Source of the DNA: Lachnotalea sp041821265
Lineage (GTDB): Bacteria > Bacillota > Clostridia > Lachnospirales > Lachnospiraceae
Reading direction: 5' to 3'
Assembly: GCA_041821265.1 (NCBI GenBank)
Contig: JBGUEQ010000002.1
Coordinates: 62,001-126,000 of the forward strand
Length of the DNA: 64,000 nucleotides
Shown: positions 45,095 through 53,636 of the stretch, piece after piece
Layout of the letters: every line of letters starts with the position of its first letter
Position numbering within the stretch: the stretch's first letter is position 1
Position numbers and translations under genes: made by a program
The notes under the pieces: model-generated
Told to the model about the DNA's origin: nothing
The model's database searches: none
Seen by the model: the letters and a program-made list of their open reading frames with translations, nothing else

Positions 45095-45295
45095 TTAGCT
45101 AATGTTGACAATAGCTTGCCAAAATAAACTTAGGATATTTCTTTTCGGTTTAGATTTCTTTGCAAGTTTTGATGGATCGGGTGGATCGCAGTTATATAAT
45201 TTCTCATCTTGAGCCCATTTAGGCATAGATGAGATTTCATTACCACAGATATTTGAGTTAATAGTATCAAGTAAGTTTCTGTTTATCAAGTTCAT
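45095..45295 (-). CDS. Uncharacterised 66-residue protein upstream of rqcH
   Basis: A short open frame starting MNLINRNLLDTINSNICG. It has a well-spaced GGAGG site before the ATG. The protein is mixed in charge, with a KKSKPKR basic patch and a hydrophobic C-terminus (ILSLFWQAIVNIS). It ends 46 bases before the rqcH start and probably shares its transcript. No family is recognised. Confidence 0.55.
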   Translation of the reverse strand: MNLINRNLLDTINSNICGNEISSMPKWAQDEKLYNCDPPDPSKLAKKSKPKRNILSLFWQAIVNIS

Positions 45296-45383
45296 ACGTA
45301 ACCTCCGCGTATACTTGTGAAGCGTATAAAATTGAATCGATAATAAAATATTCTTTATTTAATACAATAAAATAATTAAAATT

Positions 45384-45465
45384 AACTATTCAGTATAGTT
45401 ATAGTTACCGCTACGTAATGAATATAAAGTGCAAAAATTTGTCTTTAGCGTAACAAAAACTTTGA
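45384..45465 (-). repeat. Truncated element A, copy 3
   Basis: It begins AACTATTCAGTATAG and runs through TAGTTACCGCTACG and CTTTAGCG, matching the 42728-42855 copy at its left part. The right terminal repeat is missing. It is in the long gap between the small gene and the asp23-like operon. Confidence 0.65.
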
Positions 45466-45670
45466 TTTTAGTACATTCAAAATGATGCAAAATAGCATTT
45501 TCATGCCATGAATCATTGCGATGAAGCCAAATGCTGAATAATAGTCATAAGTTTTAGTGTAGTGGGAAACAAAAAAAGAATAAAATTAGGTAGAAATTAC
45601 CGACGGCACAGTAACGCAGTACTGTTAATTCAAGATAGTATGATTTTGCAAGCAAATACACATAAGAATA

Positions 45671-45693
45671 GCCGTGGCAATAATTACCACGGC
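45671..45693 (-). terminator. GC-rich hairpin after the 29-codon peptide gene
   Basis: GCCGTGG (45671-45677) pairs with CCACGGC (45687-45693). It lies 29 bases after the stop of the minus-strand peptide gene. The T-run is weak, so termination would be inefficient unless helped. Confidence 0.5.
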
Positions 45694-45721
45694 ATAATAA
45701 GTTAAGAATTAAATATACTAA

Positions 45722-45811
45722 CTATATATACATTATCGAGGTAATTTTACACCAAAAATTCACGTTGTTTAATTTAATAGTTTCATTTTGTTTAGTAATT
45801 GTTTTAATCAT
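45722..45811 (-). CDS. Putative 29-residue peptide
   Basis: Thirty codons including the stop, starting MIKTITKQNETIKLNNV and ending with hydrophobic residues. The ATG follows AGAGAGGT. It has its own consensus promoter, a leader hairpin and a downstream hairpin, so it looks like a complete small transcription unit. It holds one Cys. No modification enzyme lies nearby. Function unknown; a signalling or regulatory peptide is only a guess. Confidence 0.5.
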   Translation of the reverse strand: MIKTITKQNETIKLNNVNFWCKITSIMYI

Positions 45812-45838
45812 GGTTTTTACCTCTCTTTCTTTCATATA

Positions 45839-45862
45839 CTTATCATTTACTAAGTTGATAAG
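45839..45862 (-). promoter_or_regulatory. Leader hairpin before the 29-codon peptide
   Basis: CTTATCA (45839-45845) pairs with TGATAAG (45856-45862). One arm is part of the 14-base inverted repeat (see the separate entry). It is in the untranslated leader, about 27 bases before the ATG. Confidence 0.55.
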
Positions 45863-45982
45863 CTAATTCATAGTTTCGATTTATATTATAATAACAAATT
45901 ATGGAAAAATCAATAGTATTTTTGAATATTTATTAAATAAATCAAAATAATCACACCATTATTAGAAGAGCTTATCAACTTA
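45851..45982. repeat. 14-base inverted repeat flanking the peptide promoter
   Basis: TAAGTTGATAAGCT (45851-45864) and AGCTTATCAACTTA (45969-45982) are a perfect inverted pair about 104 bases apart. One lies in the peptide leader, the other upstream of its -35. They may be paired operators. Confidence 0.75.
45885..45913 (-). promoter_or_regulatory. Sigma-A promoter for the 29-codon peptide
   Basis: On the minus strand: TTGATT (45908-45913), a 17-base spacer, and TATAAT (45885-45890). The expected start is near 45878, giving a leader of about 66 bases. Confidence 0.75.
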
Positions 45983-46024
45983 TATAAGAAATAACAAAAA
46001 TATCAACCGAGATTAAGTTTTAGT

Positions 46025-46053
46025 TTGCAAAAAAATAGGAAATTGTTTATAAT
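46025..46053 (+). promoter_or_regulatory. Sigma-A promoter of the asp23-nusB operon
   Basis: TTGCAA (46025-46030), 17 bases, TATAAT (46048-46053). The start near 46060 falls at the foot of a large leader hairpin. It faces away from the peptide promoter. Confidence 0.75.
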
Positions 46054-46054
46054 A

Positions 46055-46248
46055 TAACATATTGGAAGAAAATCAAGCGACAGCGAAGCTGGCATTTGAT
46101 TTTACCCAATATGTTAACGAAAACCCAAGGGGTTTGAGTTAATATACGAAGGAACGAAGAGACGAAGTATATGATTGGAAGAAAATCAAGCGACAGCGAA
46201 ATGTGTTTCCGTCGTTGAAAATAAACGTTATATTAGGAGGTTATATTT
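46055..46248 (+). promoter_or_regulatory. Structured leader of the asp23-nusB operon
   Basis: Includes a large hairpin: TAACATATTGG and AAAATCAA pair with TTGATTTT and CCAATATGTTA (46055-46116). It also holds a 27-base perfect direct repeat (46061-46087 and 46174-46200) and a second module, ACCCAAGGGGT plus TATACGAAG...CGAAGTATA (46123-46170), that recurs in front of glgA. It is followed by TAGGAGGT and the gene start. The structure suggests leader-mediated regulation. Confidence 0.6.
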
Positions 46249-46638
46249 ATGCAGAAAGAAGATAGTGGTAATAATACTCATATGATACATGCTGATAATA
46301 ATATCGGTGAGGTTCAAATTGCTGATGAGGTGGTAGCAATTATCGCTGGCTTGGCAGCTACAGAGGTAGAAGGTGTGGCTTCTATGGCAGGTAATATTAC
46401 GAACGAACTTATTAGTAAATTAGGAATGAAAAATCTTTCTAAGGGAGTTAGAGTAGAGGTGTTTGAGAACAATGTTGATGTAGAGTTGGCACTAAACCTA
46501 GATTATGGTTATAGCATCCCTAAAACATCAGAAATTGTTCAAGAAAGAGTGAAAACAGCTATTGAGAACATGACAGGGCTTAATGTGTCAGGTGTAAATA
46601 TTAGAATTGCTGGCGTTAATATGGATAAAACAAGATAA
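46249..46638 (+). CDS. Asp23/Gls24 family protein (YqhY-like)
   Basis: A 129-residue protein with the Asp23 core (VQIADEVVAIIAGLAATEVEGV, LGMKNLSKGVRVEV, SIPKTSEIVQERVKTAIENM). Its position directly before nusB is that of yqhY in other Firmicutes, where the family has been linked to fatty-acid synthesis control. It starts after TAGGAGGT. A terminator follows it. Confidence 0.88.
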   Translation: MQKEDSGNNTHMIHADNNIGEVQIADEVVAIIAGLAATEVEGVASMAGNITNELISKLGMKNLSKGVRVEVFENNVDVELALNLDYGYSIPKTSEIVQERVKTAIENMTGLNVSGVNIRIAGVNMDKTR

Positions 46639-46661
46639 ATCTTATTTATATCTACAATATT

Positions 46662-46692
46662 GAGGATGTCTGAAGATGGACATCCTCTTTTA
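46662..46692 (+). terminator. Terminator between the asp23-like gene and nusB
   Basis: A perfect 9-base stem (GAGGATGTC with GACATCCTC) followed by TTTT. It may attenuate read-through into nusB. Confidence 0.75.
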
Positions 46693-46718
46693 AAGTTTAA
46701 GAAAGGCACGGTGTTGCA

Positions 46719-47120
46719 GTGAATAGAAGAGAATTAAGAGAGCATGTTTTTCAACTTTTGTTTAGAATTGAATTTCATGAAGAGTCAGAAATGACAGAAC
46801 AAGTTAAGATGTTTTTTGAAGATATCGAAATGCTAGGGATAGTTGAAAAAGATCAAACCCATATTGAAAATAAATATAATGAAATTATTTTAAAATTGGA
46901 TGAATTAGATGGATTTATTAATGGTATTGCAGAGGGCTGGAAGACAAAGCGAATGGGTAAAGTGGATTTGACATTGATTCGTTTAGCAGTGTATGAAATG
47001 AAATATGATGATGAAATTCCAGTAAGCGTTGCAATTAATGAAGCAGTGGAGCTTGCTAAGAAATTTGGTGGTGATGAATCATCAGCATTTGTAAATGGTA
47101 TTTTAGCGAAGCTTGCATAG
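46719..47120 (+). CDS. nusB: Transcription antitermination factor NusB
   Basis: A 133-residue all-helical RNA-binding protein. Motifs: NRRELREHVFQLLFRIEF, LTLIRLAVYEMKYDDEIPVS, and the conserved AINEAVELAKKFG. Used in rRNA antitermination. The start is GTG at 46719. nusB-xseA-xseB-ispA-dxs order is normal. Confidence 0.94.
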   Translation: MNRRELREHVFQLLFRIEFHEESEMTEQVKMFFEDIEMLGIVEKDQTHIENKYNEIILKLDELDGFINGIAEGWKTKRMGKVDLTLIRLAVYEMKYDDEIPVSVAINEAVELAKKFGGDESSAFVNGILAKLA

Positions 47121-47129
47121 GAGATTTTT

Positions 47130-48344
47130 ATGCATAATGTATATAGTGTAGGTCAAGTAAATTCATATATTAAAAATATGTTTGCGCAAGATTATGCTTT
47201 GAGTAAAGTTTATATTAAGGGAGAAGTGTCTAATTGCAAATATCACTCTACTGGTCATATTTACTTTACGCTTAAAGATGATACAGGAACGCTTGCATGT
47301 GTCATGTTTGCCGGACAGAGAAAAGGTTTGGCCTTTCAAATGAAAGAGGGACAAAGAGTAATTGCCCTTGGAAGCGTGAATGTATATGAACGAGATGGCA
47401 AGTATCAATTATATGCAAAAGAAATAATATTAGATGGTGCAGGAGTGCTGTATCAAAGATTTGAAGAATTAAAAAAAGAATTAGAAGAAATGGGCATGTT
47501 TGCCAGTGAATATAAACAGCCAATACCAAGATTTGTGAGAAGACTTGGTATTGTAACAGCACCTACGGGAGCAGCAGTTAGAGATATTATAAATATATCG
47601 CTACGTAGAAATCCTTATGTGCAGCTTATACTTTACCCTACATTAGTACAAGGGGAAGGAGCTGCTAGTAGTATTGTAAAAGGAATAGAAGCTCTTGACC
47701 GTGCAGGAGTTGATACAATAATCGTAGGTCGAGGAGGAGGCTCCATTGAGGATTTATGGGCTTTTAATGAAGAAATTGTAGCAAGAGCTATATTTGAATG
47801 TAAAACACCAATTATATCAGCAGTCGGTCATGAAACAGACGTAACTATCGCTGATTTTGTTGCGGATTTACGAGCACCAACACCTTCAGCAGCAGCGGAG
47901 CTTGCTGTGTTTGAATATGATGCATTAATAGACCAGATGTTGTATTATAAACGTAATTTGGATGTATCCTTAAAAGGGAAACTGATAGATTATAAGAATA
48001 AAATAGAGAAAACTAGGCTTAAGCTAGATTTACTAAGTCCCAATAATCAGATTCGAGAGAAACGACAGATGACGATGGATATGGAAACAAGGCTTAGAAT
48101 GATGATGAGTCATGTCATTAAATCGAAGCGTTATGAGCTTGAAATATATATGGAGAAAATGAACGGATTGTCTCCCATTAATAAATTAAACCAAGGTTAT
48201 GCTTATGTTGCGGATAATTATGGGAATACTGTTAATGATGCTACTAAAATTAGTCAAGGTGATGAGCTAAAGATTAATATTGCAAATGGTGTGATACGAG
48301 CTGAAGTAACAGAAACTATAAACGGAAGTCAATTTATGAAGTAA
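47130..48344 (+). CDS. xseA: Exodeoxyribonuclease VII large subunit
   Basis: A 404-residue protein. It has an OB fold in the first 100 residues (YIKGEVSNCKYHSTGHIYFT) and the nuclease core with RRLGIVTAPTGAAVRDI, VGRGGGSIEDLWAFN and AVGHETDVTIADFVAD. It acts with XseB on single-stranded DNA ends. Confidence 0.96.
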   Translation: MHNVYSVGQVNSYIKNMFAQDYALSKVYIKGEVSNCKYHSTGHIYFTLKDDTGTLACVMFAGQRKGLAFQMKEGQRVIALGSVNVYERDGKYQLYAKEIILDGAGVLYQRFEELKKELEEMGMFASEYKQPIPRFVRRLGIVTAPTGAAVRDIINISLRRNPYVQLILYPTLVQGEGAASSIVKGIEALDRAGVDTIIVGRGGGSIEDLWAFNEEIVARAIFECKTPIISAVGHETDVTIADFVADLRAPTPSAAAELAVFEYDALIDQMLYYKRNLDVSLKGKLIDYKNKIEKTRLKLDLLSPNNQIREKRQMTMDMETRLRMMMSHVIKSKRYELEIYMEKMNGLSPINKLNQGYAYVADNYGNTVNDATKISQGDELKINIANGVIRAEVTETINGSQFMK

Positions 48345-48361
48345 TAAAGGAGAAGGTTGTA

Positions 48362-48571
48362 ATGGCGAAAAAGAATATTACAATTGAAGAAGCATTTCAA
48401 AATTTAGACAATATCTTACAACAGCTAGAAGATAGAGATATTACGCTAGAAGATTCTTTTAAAATATATCATAAAGGAATGGATTTGCTTAAATACTGTA
48501 ACGAAAAAATAGATACGGTAGAAAAACAAATGTTACAAATTGATGATAACGGTGAACTAAATGAATTTTAA
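48362..48571 (+). CDS. xseB: Exodeoxyribonuclease VII small subunit
   Basis: A 69-residue helical protein (TIEEAFQNLDNILQQLED, LEDSFKIYHKGMDLLKYCN). Its 3' end overlaps the ispA start by 11 bases. Partner of XseA. Confidence 0.94.
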   Translation: MAKKNITIEEAFQNLDNILQQLEDRDITLEDSFKIYHKGMDLLKYCNEKIDTVEKQMLQIDDNGELNEF

Positions 48572-49448
48572 GAAAGAACTAGAAAAACACGTTGATGAAA
48601 TTGAAATAGTTTTAAAGCATTATTTACCAGGGAATTCGGGGTTTCAAAAAACAGTAATAGAAGCTATGAATTATAGTGTGTTAGCTGGTGGTAAGCGCTT
48701 ACGACCTATGCTTATGGAGGAAACTTATAAGTTATTTGGTGGAAAAAGTGAAGTGATCAAACCATTTATGGCAGCTATGGAAATGATACATACCTATTCG
48801 CTTGTTCATGATGATTTACCAGCTATGGACAATGATGAATACCGAAGGGGTAGAAAGACTACTCATGCTGTATATGGTGAAGCAATGGGGATATTGGCCG
48901 GAGATGGTCTACTTAATTTTGCGTTTGAAACGGCAACAAAAGCTTTTGATATAAGTGATAATTATGAAACAATTGGAAAAGCATTAAAAATTTTAGCCTT
49001 TAAAGCAGGTGTATTTGGCATGATTGGCGGACAAAGTGTTGATGTAGAAAATGACGGTAATCCAATTGAGAGAGAAACACTTGATTTTATTTATAGACTT
49101 AAAACGGGAGCTTTAATTGAAAGTTCTATGATGATAGGAGCTATTTTAGCAGGAGCTAGCAAAGAGGAAGTAGATACAGTAGAGCGAATTGCTGCCAATG
49201 TGGGATTGGCGTTTCAAATACAAGATGATATTTTGGATGTTACTAGTACCATCGAAGTGCTTGGTAAACCAATCAATAGTGATGAAAAGAATCATAAAAT
49301 AACATATGTTACAATTGAAGGTCTAGAGCAGGCTAGATTGGATGTAGAAGAAATTTCAAACAAGGCGTTAAAACTTCTTAATGGTTTGAACAATAAGAAT
49401 ATGTTCTTAAATAAACTTATTGAAATGCTAATAACCAGAGAAAAATAG
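48561..49448 (+). CDS. ispA: Farnesyl diphosphate synthase
   Basis: A 295-residue trans-prenyltransferase with the first Asp-rich motif DDLPAMDND and the second QIQDDILD. It makes C15 diphosphate (and possibly C20) for UppS and quinone synthesis. The 11-base overlap with xseB implies coupling. dxs follows after 13 bases. Confidence 0.94.
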   Translation: MNFKKELEKHVDEIEIVLKHYLPGNSGFQKTVIEAMNYSVLAGGKRLRPMLMEETYKLFGGKSEVIKPFMAAMEMIHTYSLVHDDLPAMDNDEYRRGRKTTHAVYGEAMGILAGDGLLNFAFETATKAFDISDNYETIGKALKILAFKAGVFGMIGGQSVDVENDGNPIERETLDFIYRLKTGALIESSMMIGAILAGASKEEVDTVERIAANVGLAFQIQDDILDVTSTIEVLGKPINSDEKNHKITYVTIEGLEQARLDVEEISNKALKLLNGLNNKNMFLNKLIEMLITREK

Positions 49449-49461
49449 AGGGATTTGTCTA

Positions 49462-51336
49462 ATGATACTAGAGAATATTAATCAAGAGAATGAAATAAAA
49501 AACTTAACCACATATGAATTAGAACAATTAGCGGCTGAAATAAGGGAATTTTTAATCAACAAAATAAGTATTACGGGCGGTCATTTGGCATCTAATTTAG
49601 GCGTTGTGGAACTTACGATAGCACTTCATTTAGCATTTAATCTACCAAATGATAAAATGATATGGGATGTGGGGCATCAGGCATATACACACAAGATTCT
49701 TACAGGTCGAAAAGCCGGATTTGATGAATTGAGAAAATATGGTGGTTTAAGTGGTTTTCCAAAGAGAAATGAAAGTCCATGCGATTGTTTTGATACTGGT
49801 CACAGTTCAACATCTATTTCAGCAGGGATTGGTTTAGTTCAAGCTAGTCAGATATTAAAAAAAGATAATTATGTTGTTTCAATCATCGGAGATGGAGCGT
49901 TAACTGGAGGAATGGCATATGAAGCACTCAACAATGCAGCAAGGTTAACTAGAAATTTTATTATCATTTTAAACGATAACAATATGTCGATTTCCGAAAG
50001 TGTTGGCGGTATATCTCAATATTTAAGCAATATTAGAACAGCAGAGGCTTATACAGATTTAAAAACAGGTGTTGTGGATACATTATCTAAGATTCCTTTT
50101 TATGGCGAAAAAGTAGTTGGTAAAATACGTAATACAAAAAATGGAATTAAGCAGCTTTTTATACCTGGAATGTTTTTTGAAAATATGGGAATTACGTATC
50201 TTGGACCAGTGGATGGGCATGATATTGATAAGATGGTCAAAGTGTTTAATGAAGCAAAGAAGTTAAATCAGGCAGTTTTGATTCATGTTAAGACCAAGAA
50301 AGGGAATGGTTATTTGCCGGCTGAAAAACATCCAGCTAGATTTCATGGTGCAGAACCTTTTGTAGTAGAAACGGGGTTACCAACACACAAGAGTGAGAAA
50401 GCTACTTATTCCGATATATTTTCAACCGTAATGAGAAAATTGGGTGATAGAGATAGTAAAGTAGTTGCAATAACAGCTGCTATGCCAGATGGAACCGGAT
50501 TGAAACGATTTAAAAATATGTTTCCTGACCGCTTTTTTGATGTAGGAATTGCGGAAGAACATGCCGTTACTTTTGCAGCAGGGCTTGCAGCAGGAGGATT
50601 AAAACCTATTTTTGCAGTATATTCTTCTTTTTTGCAAAGAGCTTACGATCAAGTACTTCATGATGTGTGTATTCAAAATCTTCACGTTGTATTTGCAATT
50701 GACCGATCGGGACTTGTTGGAAGTGATGGAGAAACGCATCAGGGAATATTTGACATATCATTTTTATCCAATATTCCTAACATGCACATAATAGCACCTA
50801 AAAATAAATGGGAATTGTCAGATATGTTAAAATATGCAGTTGATTTTACCGGACCAATTGCGATTAGATATCCCAGAGGAGAGGCTTATGATGGGCTAAA
50901 AGAACATAGAGAGCCAATCGAGTATGGTAAAAGTGAAGTTATTTATGATGAATCCGATATCGCGTTATTGGCTGTAGGAAGTATGGTTAAAACAGCGAAA
51001 GAGGTTAGGGAAGAATTAAAGGAAATTGGATATAATTGTAGTCTTGTGAATGCAAGATTTGTAAAACCAATTGATGAAAATAGTATTTTGGAATTAGTCA
51101 AGGATCATAAATTACTTGTTACATTAGAAGAAAATGTTAAAAATGGTGGATTTGGTGAAAAAGTTTTACAATTAATTTCAGAGTGTGGAATTCAGGCTAA
51201 TATATTAATTATTGCTATTTCAGATGAGTATGTAGAACATGGTAACGTTGATATACTAAAAAAAGAAGTTGGAATTGATAAAGAATCAGTTCTTAAGAAA
51301 ATTATTTCAGCTTATGTAAAATGCACAGAAGATTAG
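49462..51336 (+). CDS. dxs: 1-deoxy-D-xylulose-5-phosphate synthase
   Basis: A 624-residue TPP enzyme. Markers are MIWDVGHQAYTHKILTGR, IIGDGALTGGMAYEALNNA (TPP binding) and FDVGIAEEHAVTFAAGLAAG (catalytic Glu). It makes the first MEP-pathway intermediate from pyruvate and glyceraldehyde phosphate. Feeds dxr and ispG found earlier. Confidence 0.96.
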   Translation: MILENINQENEIKNLTTYELEQLAAEIREFLINKISITGGHLASNLGVVELTIALHLAFNLPNDKMIWDVGHQAYTHKILTGRKAGFDELRKYGGLSGFPKRNESPCDCFDTGHSSTSISAGIGLVQASQILKKDNYVVSIIGDGALTGGMAYEALNNAARLTRNFIIILNDNNMSISESVGGISQYLSNIRTAEAYTDLKTGVVDTLSKIPFYGEKVVGKIRNTKNGIKQLFIPGMFFENMGITYLGPVDGHDIDKMVKVFNEAKKLNQAVLIHVKTKKGNGYLPAEKHPARFHGAEPFVVETGLPTHKSEKATYSDIFSTVMRKLGDRDSKVVAITAAMPDGTGLKRFKNMFPDRFFDVGIAEEHAVTFAAGLAAGGLKPIFAVYSSFLQRAYDQVLHDVCIQNLHVVFAIDRSGLVGSDGETHQGIFDISFLSNIPNMHIIAPKNKWELSDMLKYAVDFTGPIAIRYPRGEAYDGLKEHREPIEYGKSEVIYDESDIALLAVGSMVKTAKEVREELKEIGYNCSLVNARFVKPIDENSILELVKDHKLLVTLEENVKNGGFGEKVLQLISECGIQANILIIAISDEYVEHGNVDILKKEVGIDKESVLKKIISAYVKCTED

Positions 51337-51360
51337 GAAGGCATAAATAGAGGTGATTCA

Positions 51361-52164
51361 ATGAAAGAACGATTAGATGTTTTATTATTTAGCAGAGGGT
51401 TAGCAAATTCAAGAGAAAAAGCAAAGGCAATAATTATGTCTGGAAACGTTTTTATAAACGGAAATAGAGAAGACAAAGCAGGGTCTATGTTCGATGATAA
51501 AGTAGAGATACTTGTAAAAGGTCACGCACTTAAATATGTCAGTCGTGGTGGATTAAAGCTTGAAAAAGCAATGGCAAATTTCGGAGTAAATGTAACAGAT
51601 AAAATATGTATGGATGTAGGGTCTTCAACTGGAGGCTTTACAGATTGTATGCTTCAAAATGGAGCAGTTAAAGTATATGCGGTAGATGTAGGACATGGAC
51701 AACTTGAATGGAAGCTTAGGCAAGATGAACGAGTAGTTTGTATGGAAAAAACCAACATTCGTTACGTTGTGGAAGCTGATATTGCGGATGAAATTAATTT
51801 CTCATCGATTGATGTGTCTTTTATATCCTTAACCAAAGTTTTATTACCGGTAAAGAAACTTTTAACGGAGGATGGACAAATTGTATGCTTGATCAAGCCA
51901 CAATTTGAAGCGGGTAGAGAAAAAGTTGGGAAAAAGGGAGTCGTTAGAGAAAAAAATATACATGTTGAAGTGATTGAAAAAGTCATTGGATATGCAATCA
52001 GTATAGGATTCGAAATTCTTAATTTGGAATTTTCTCCAATAAAAGGACCAGAAGGAAATATTGAATATCTTCTTTATCTTCAAAATCATATGGGAGATCA
52101 AACATATGATGAACTAAAATTTGACGTTAACACAATTGTGAATATGGCACATGAAACTCTTTAG
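51361..52164 (+). CDS. tlyA: TlyA family rRNA 2'-O-methyltransferase / hemolysin
   Basis: A 267-residue protein: N-terminal S4 domain (LDVLLFSRGLANSREKAKAI, NVFINGNRE) and an FtsJ-type methyltransferase (CMDVGSSTGGFTDCMLQNGA). TlyA-type proteins methylate 16S and 23S rRNA; some were named hemolysins. Operon position before nadK and argR is common. Confidence 0.93.
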   Translation: MKERLDVLLFSRGLANSREKAKAIIMSGNVFINGNREDKAGSMFDDKVEILVKGHALKYVSRGGLKLEKAMANFGVNVTDKICMDVGSSTGGFTDCMLQNGAVKVYAVDVGHGQLEWKLRQDERVVCMEKTNIRYVVEADIADEINFSSIDVSFISLTKVLLPVKKLLTEDGQIVCLIKPQFEAGREKVGKKGVVREKNIHVEVIEKVIGYAISIGFEILNLEFSPIKGPEGNIEYLLYLQNHMGDQTYDELKFDVNTIVNMAHETL

Positions 52165-52175
52165 GAGGTAAAGTT

Positions 52176-53039
52176 GTGAATAAATTTTACATAATAACGA
52201 ATCATCAAAAAGATGAAGAGCTTATAATAACAAAGATGATTCAAGATTATTTGTTGAAAAATGGCAAAGAATGTATTATACATGAAAAAGAAGAGAAAAC
52301 ATTAAAAAATTATATGTTTACAAATGCTGACCTTATACCAGATGATGTTGATTGTCTTATGGTCTTGGGTGGGGATGGAACACTCATACAGGCAGCACGA
52401 GATGTCGCAGATAAAAAAATTCCACTCGTTGGTGTTAATCTAGGTACACTTGGTTATTTAACAGAAATCGAGAAACAAAATATCTTTCCAGCATTAGATA
52501 AGTTGATGAAAGATGACTATTTTATTGAACAAAGGTTAATGTTAAAGGGGGAATTATTTAAGAATAAGAAATCTTTTATCAAAAATAGGGCATTAAATGA
52601 TATAGTAATCAGTAGGAATGGTAGCCTTAGAATTATTGATTATGACGTCTATGTAAATGGAGAATATTTAGTATCCTACAGTGCAGACGGAATTATCATA
52701 TCAACACCAACGGGTTCTACTGGCTATAATTTGTCAGCAGGTGGTCCAATCGTGGATCCAAAAGCTGATATATTGACAGTTACACCAATATGTTCGCATA
52801 CGCTTAATTCTAACAGTATTGTGTTATCAGCAAGTGACGAGGTAATCGTAAAAATTGGTCCTGGAAGAAAAAGTGAATTTCAATCAGTCGTTGCAACATT
52901 TGATGGCGATACAAACATAAAAATGGAAACAGGAGATTATATTAAAATAACTAAATCAACAAAAAAAACTCAGATTATTAAATTAAGCAAATTAAGTTTT
53001 GTGGAGGCTCTGAGAAACAAAATTGGAGATTATAGATAG
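52176..53039 (+). CDS. nadK: NAD kinase
   Basis: A 287-residue protein with the GGDGT motif (VLGGDGTLIQAARD), NDIVISR and TPTGSTGYNLSAGGPIVDP. It phosphorylates NAD to NADP. The start is GTG after an AGGAGGT site. Confidence 0.95.
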   Translation: MNKFYIITNHQKDEELIITKMIQDYLLKNGKECIIHEKEEKTLKNYMFTNADLIPDDVDCLMVLGGDGTLIQAARDVADKKIPLVGVNLGTLGYLTEIEKQNIFPALDKLMKDDYFIEQRLMLKGELFKNKKSFIKNRALNDIVISRNGSLRIIDYDVYVNGEYLVSYSADGIIISTPTGSTGYNLSAGGPIVDPKADILTVTPICSHTLNSNSIVLSASDEVIVKIGPGRKSEFQSVVATFDGDTNIKMETGDYIKITKSTKKTQIIKLSKLSFVEALRNKIGDYR

Positions 53040-53048
53040 GAGTATAAC

Positions 53049-53501
53049 ATGAAGATAGAAAGACATTCCAAAATTGTTGAGTTAATCAGTAATTATGACA
53101 TAGAAACTCAAGAAGATTTGGCAGATAAATTAAATCAGGCTGGGTATAATGTTACACAGGCAACCGTATCAAGAGATATTAGAGAACTAAAGTTAACCAA
53201 GGTAGCGACAGATGGAAATAGACAAAAATATGTAGTATTACAAAGTCAAGAAGGCTGGATGAGTGAAAAGTATATTCGAGTACTTCAGGATGGATTTTTA
53301 AATATGACAAAAGCTTCGAATATTTTAGTTGTTAAGACGGTATCTGGAATGGCAATGGCTGTGGCAGCGGCGCTTGACGCAATGCAATTTAAAGAAGTGT
53401 TAGGGTGTATTGCTGGAGATGATACAATTTTTTGTGCAACAAGAAGTGAAGAAGAAACATTGACATTAATGGAGAAAATGCGCAAAATTACGGGTAAGTA
53501 A
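53049..53501 (+). CDS. argR: Arginine repressor ArgR
   Basis: A 150-residue regulator. The N-terminal winged helix has QATVSRDIRELKLTKVAT; the C-terminal oligomerisation and arginine-binding part has GCIAGDDTIFCATRSEEE. It starts 9 bases after nadK. It controls arginine metabolism when bound to arginine. The 135-base gap to recN holds small hairpins only. Confidence 0.94.
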   Translation: MKIERHSKIVELISNYDIETQEDLADKLNQAGYNVTQATVSRDIRELKLTKVATDGNRQKYVVLQSQEGWMSEKYIRVLQDGFLNMTKASNILVVKTVSGMAMAVAAALDAMQFKEVLGCIAGDDTIFCATRSEEETLTLMEKMRKITGK

Positions 53502-53636
53502 GAAAAACGTACAGTTGAAGAAGTGAATACTTACTTACCAAGCATGAAAGTGAAATTTTCGCATTTGCCATAACGTGAAGGGGAACACGTAAATGGAGGT
53601 AGTGTGTGGAGAGAGTCACACATAAGGAGTGAAGAT

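Noticed and set aside
46061..46200. CRISPR-like pattern from the 27-base direct repeat
   Set aside because: Only two copies, no spacer array and no cas genes; the repeat is part of a leader.
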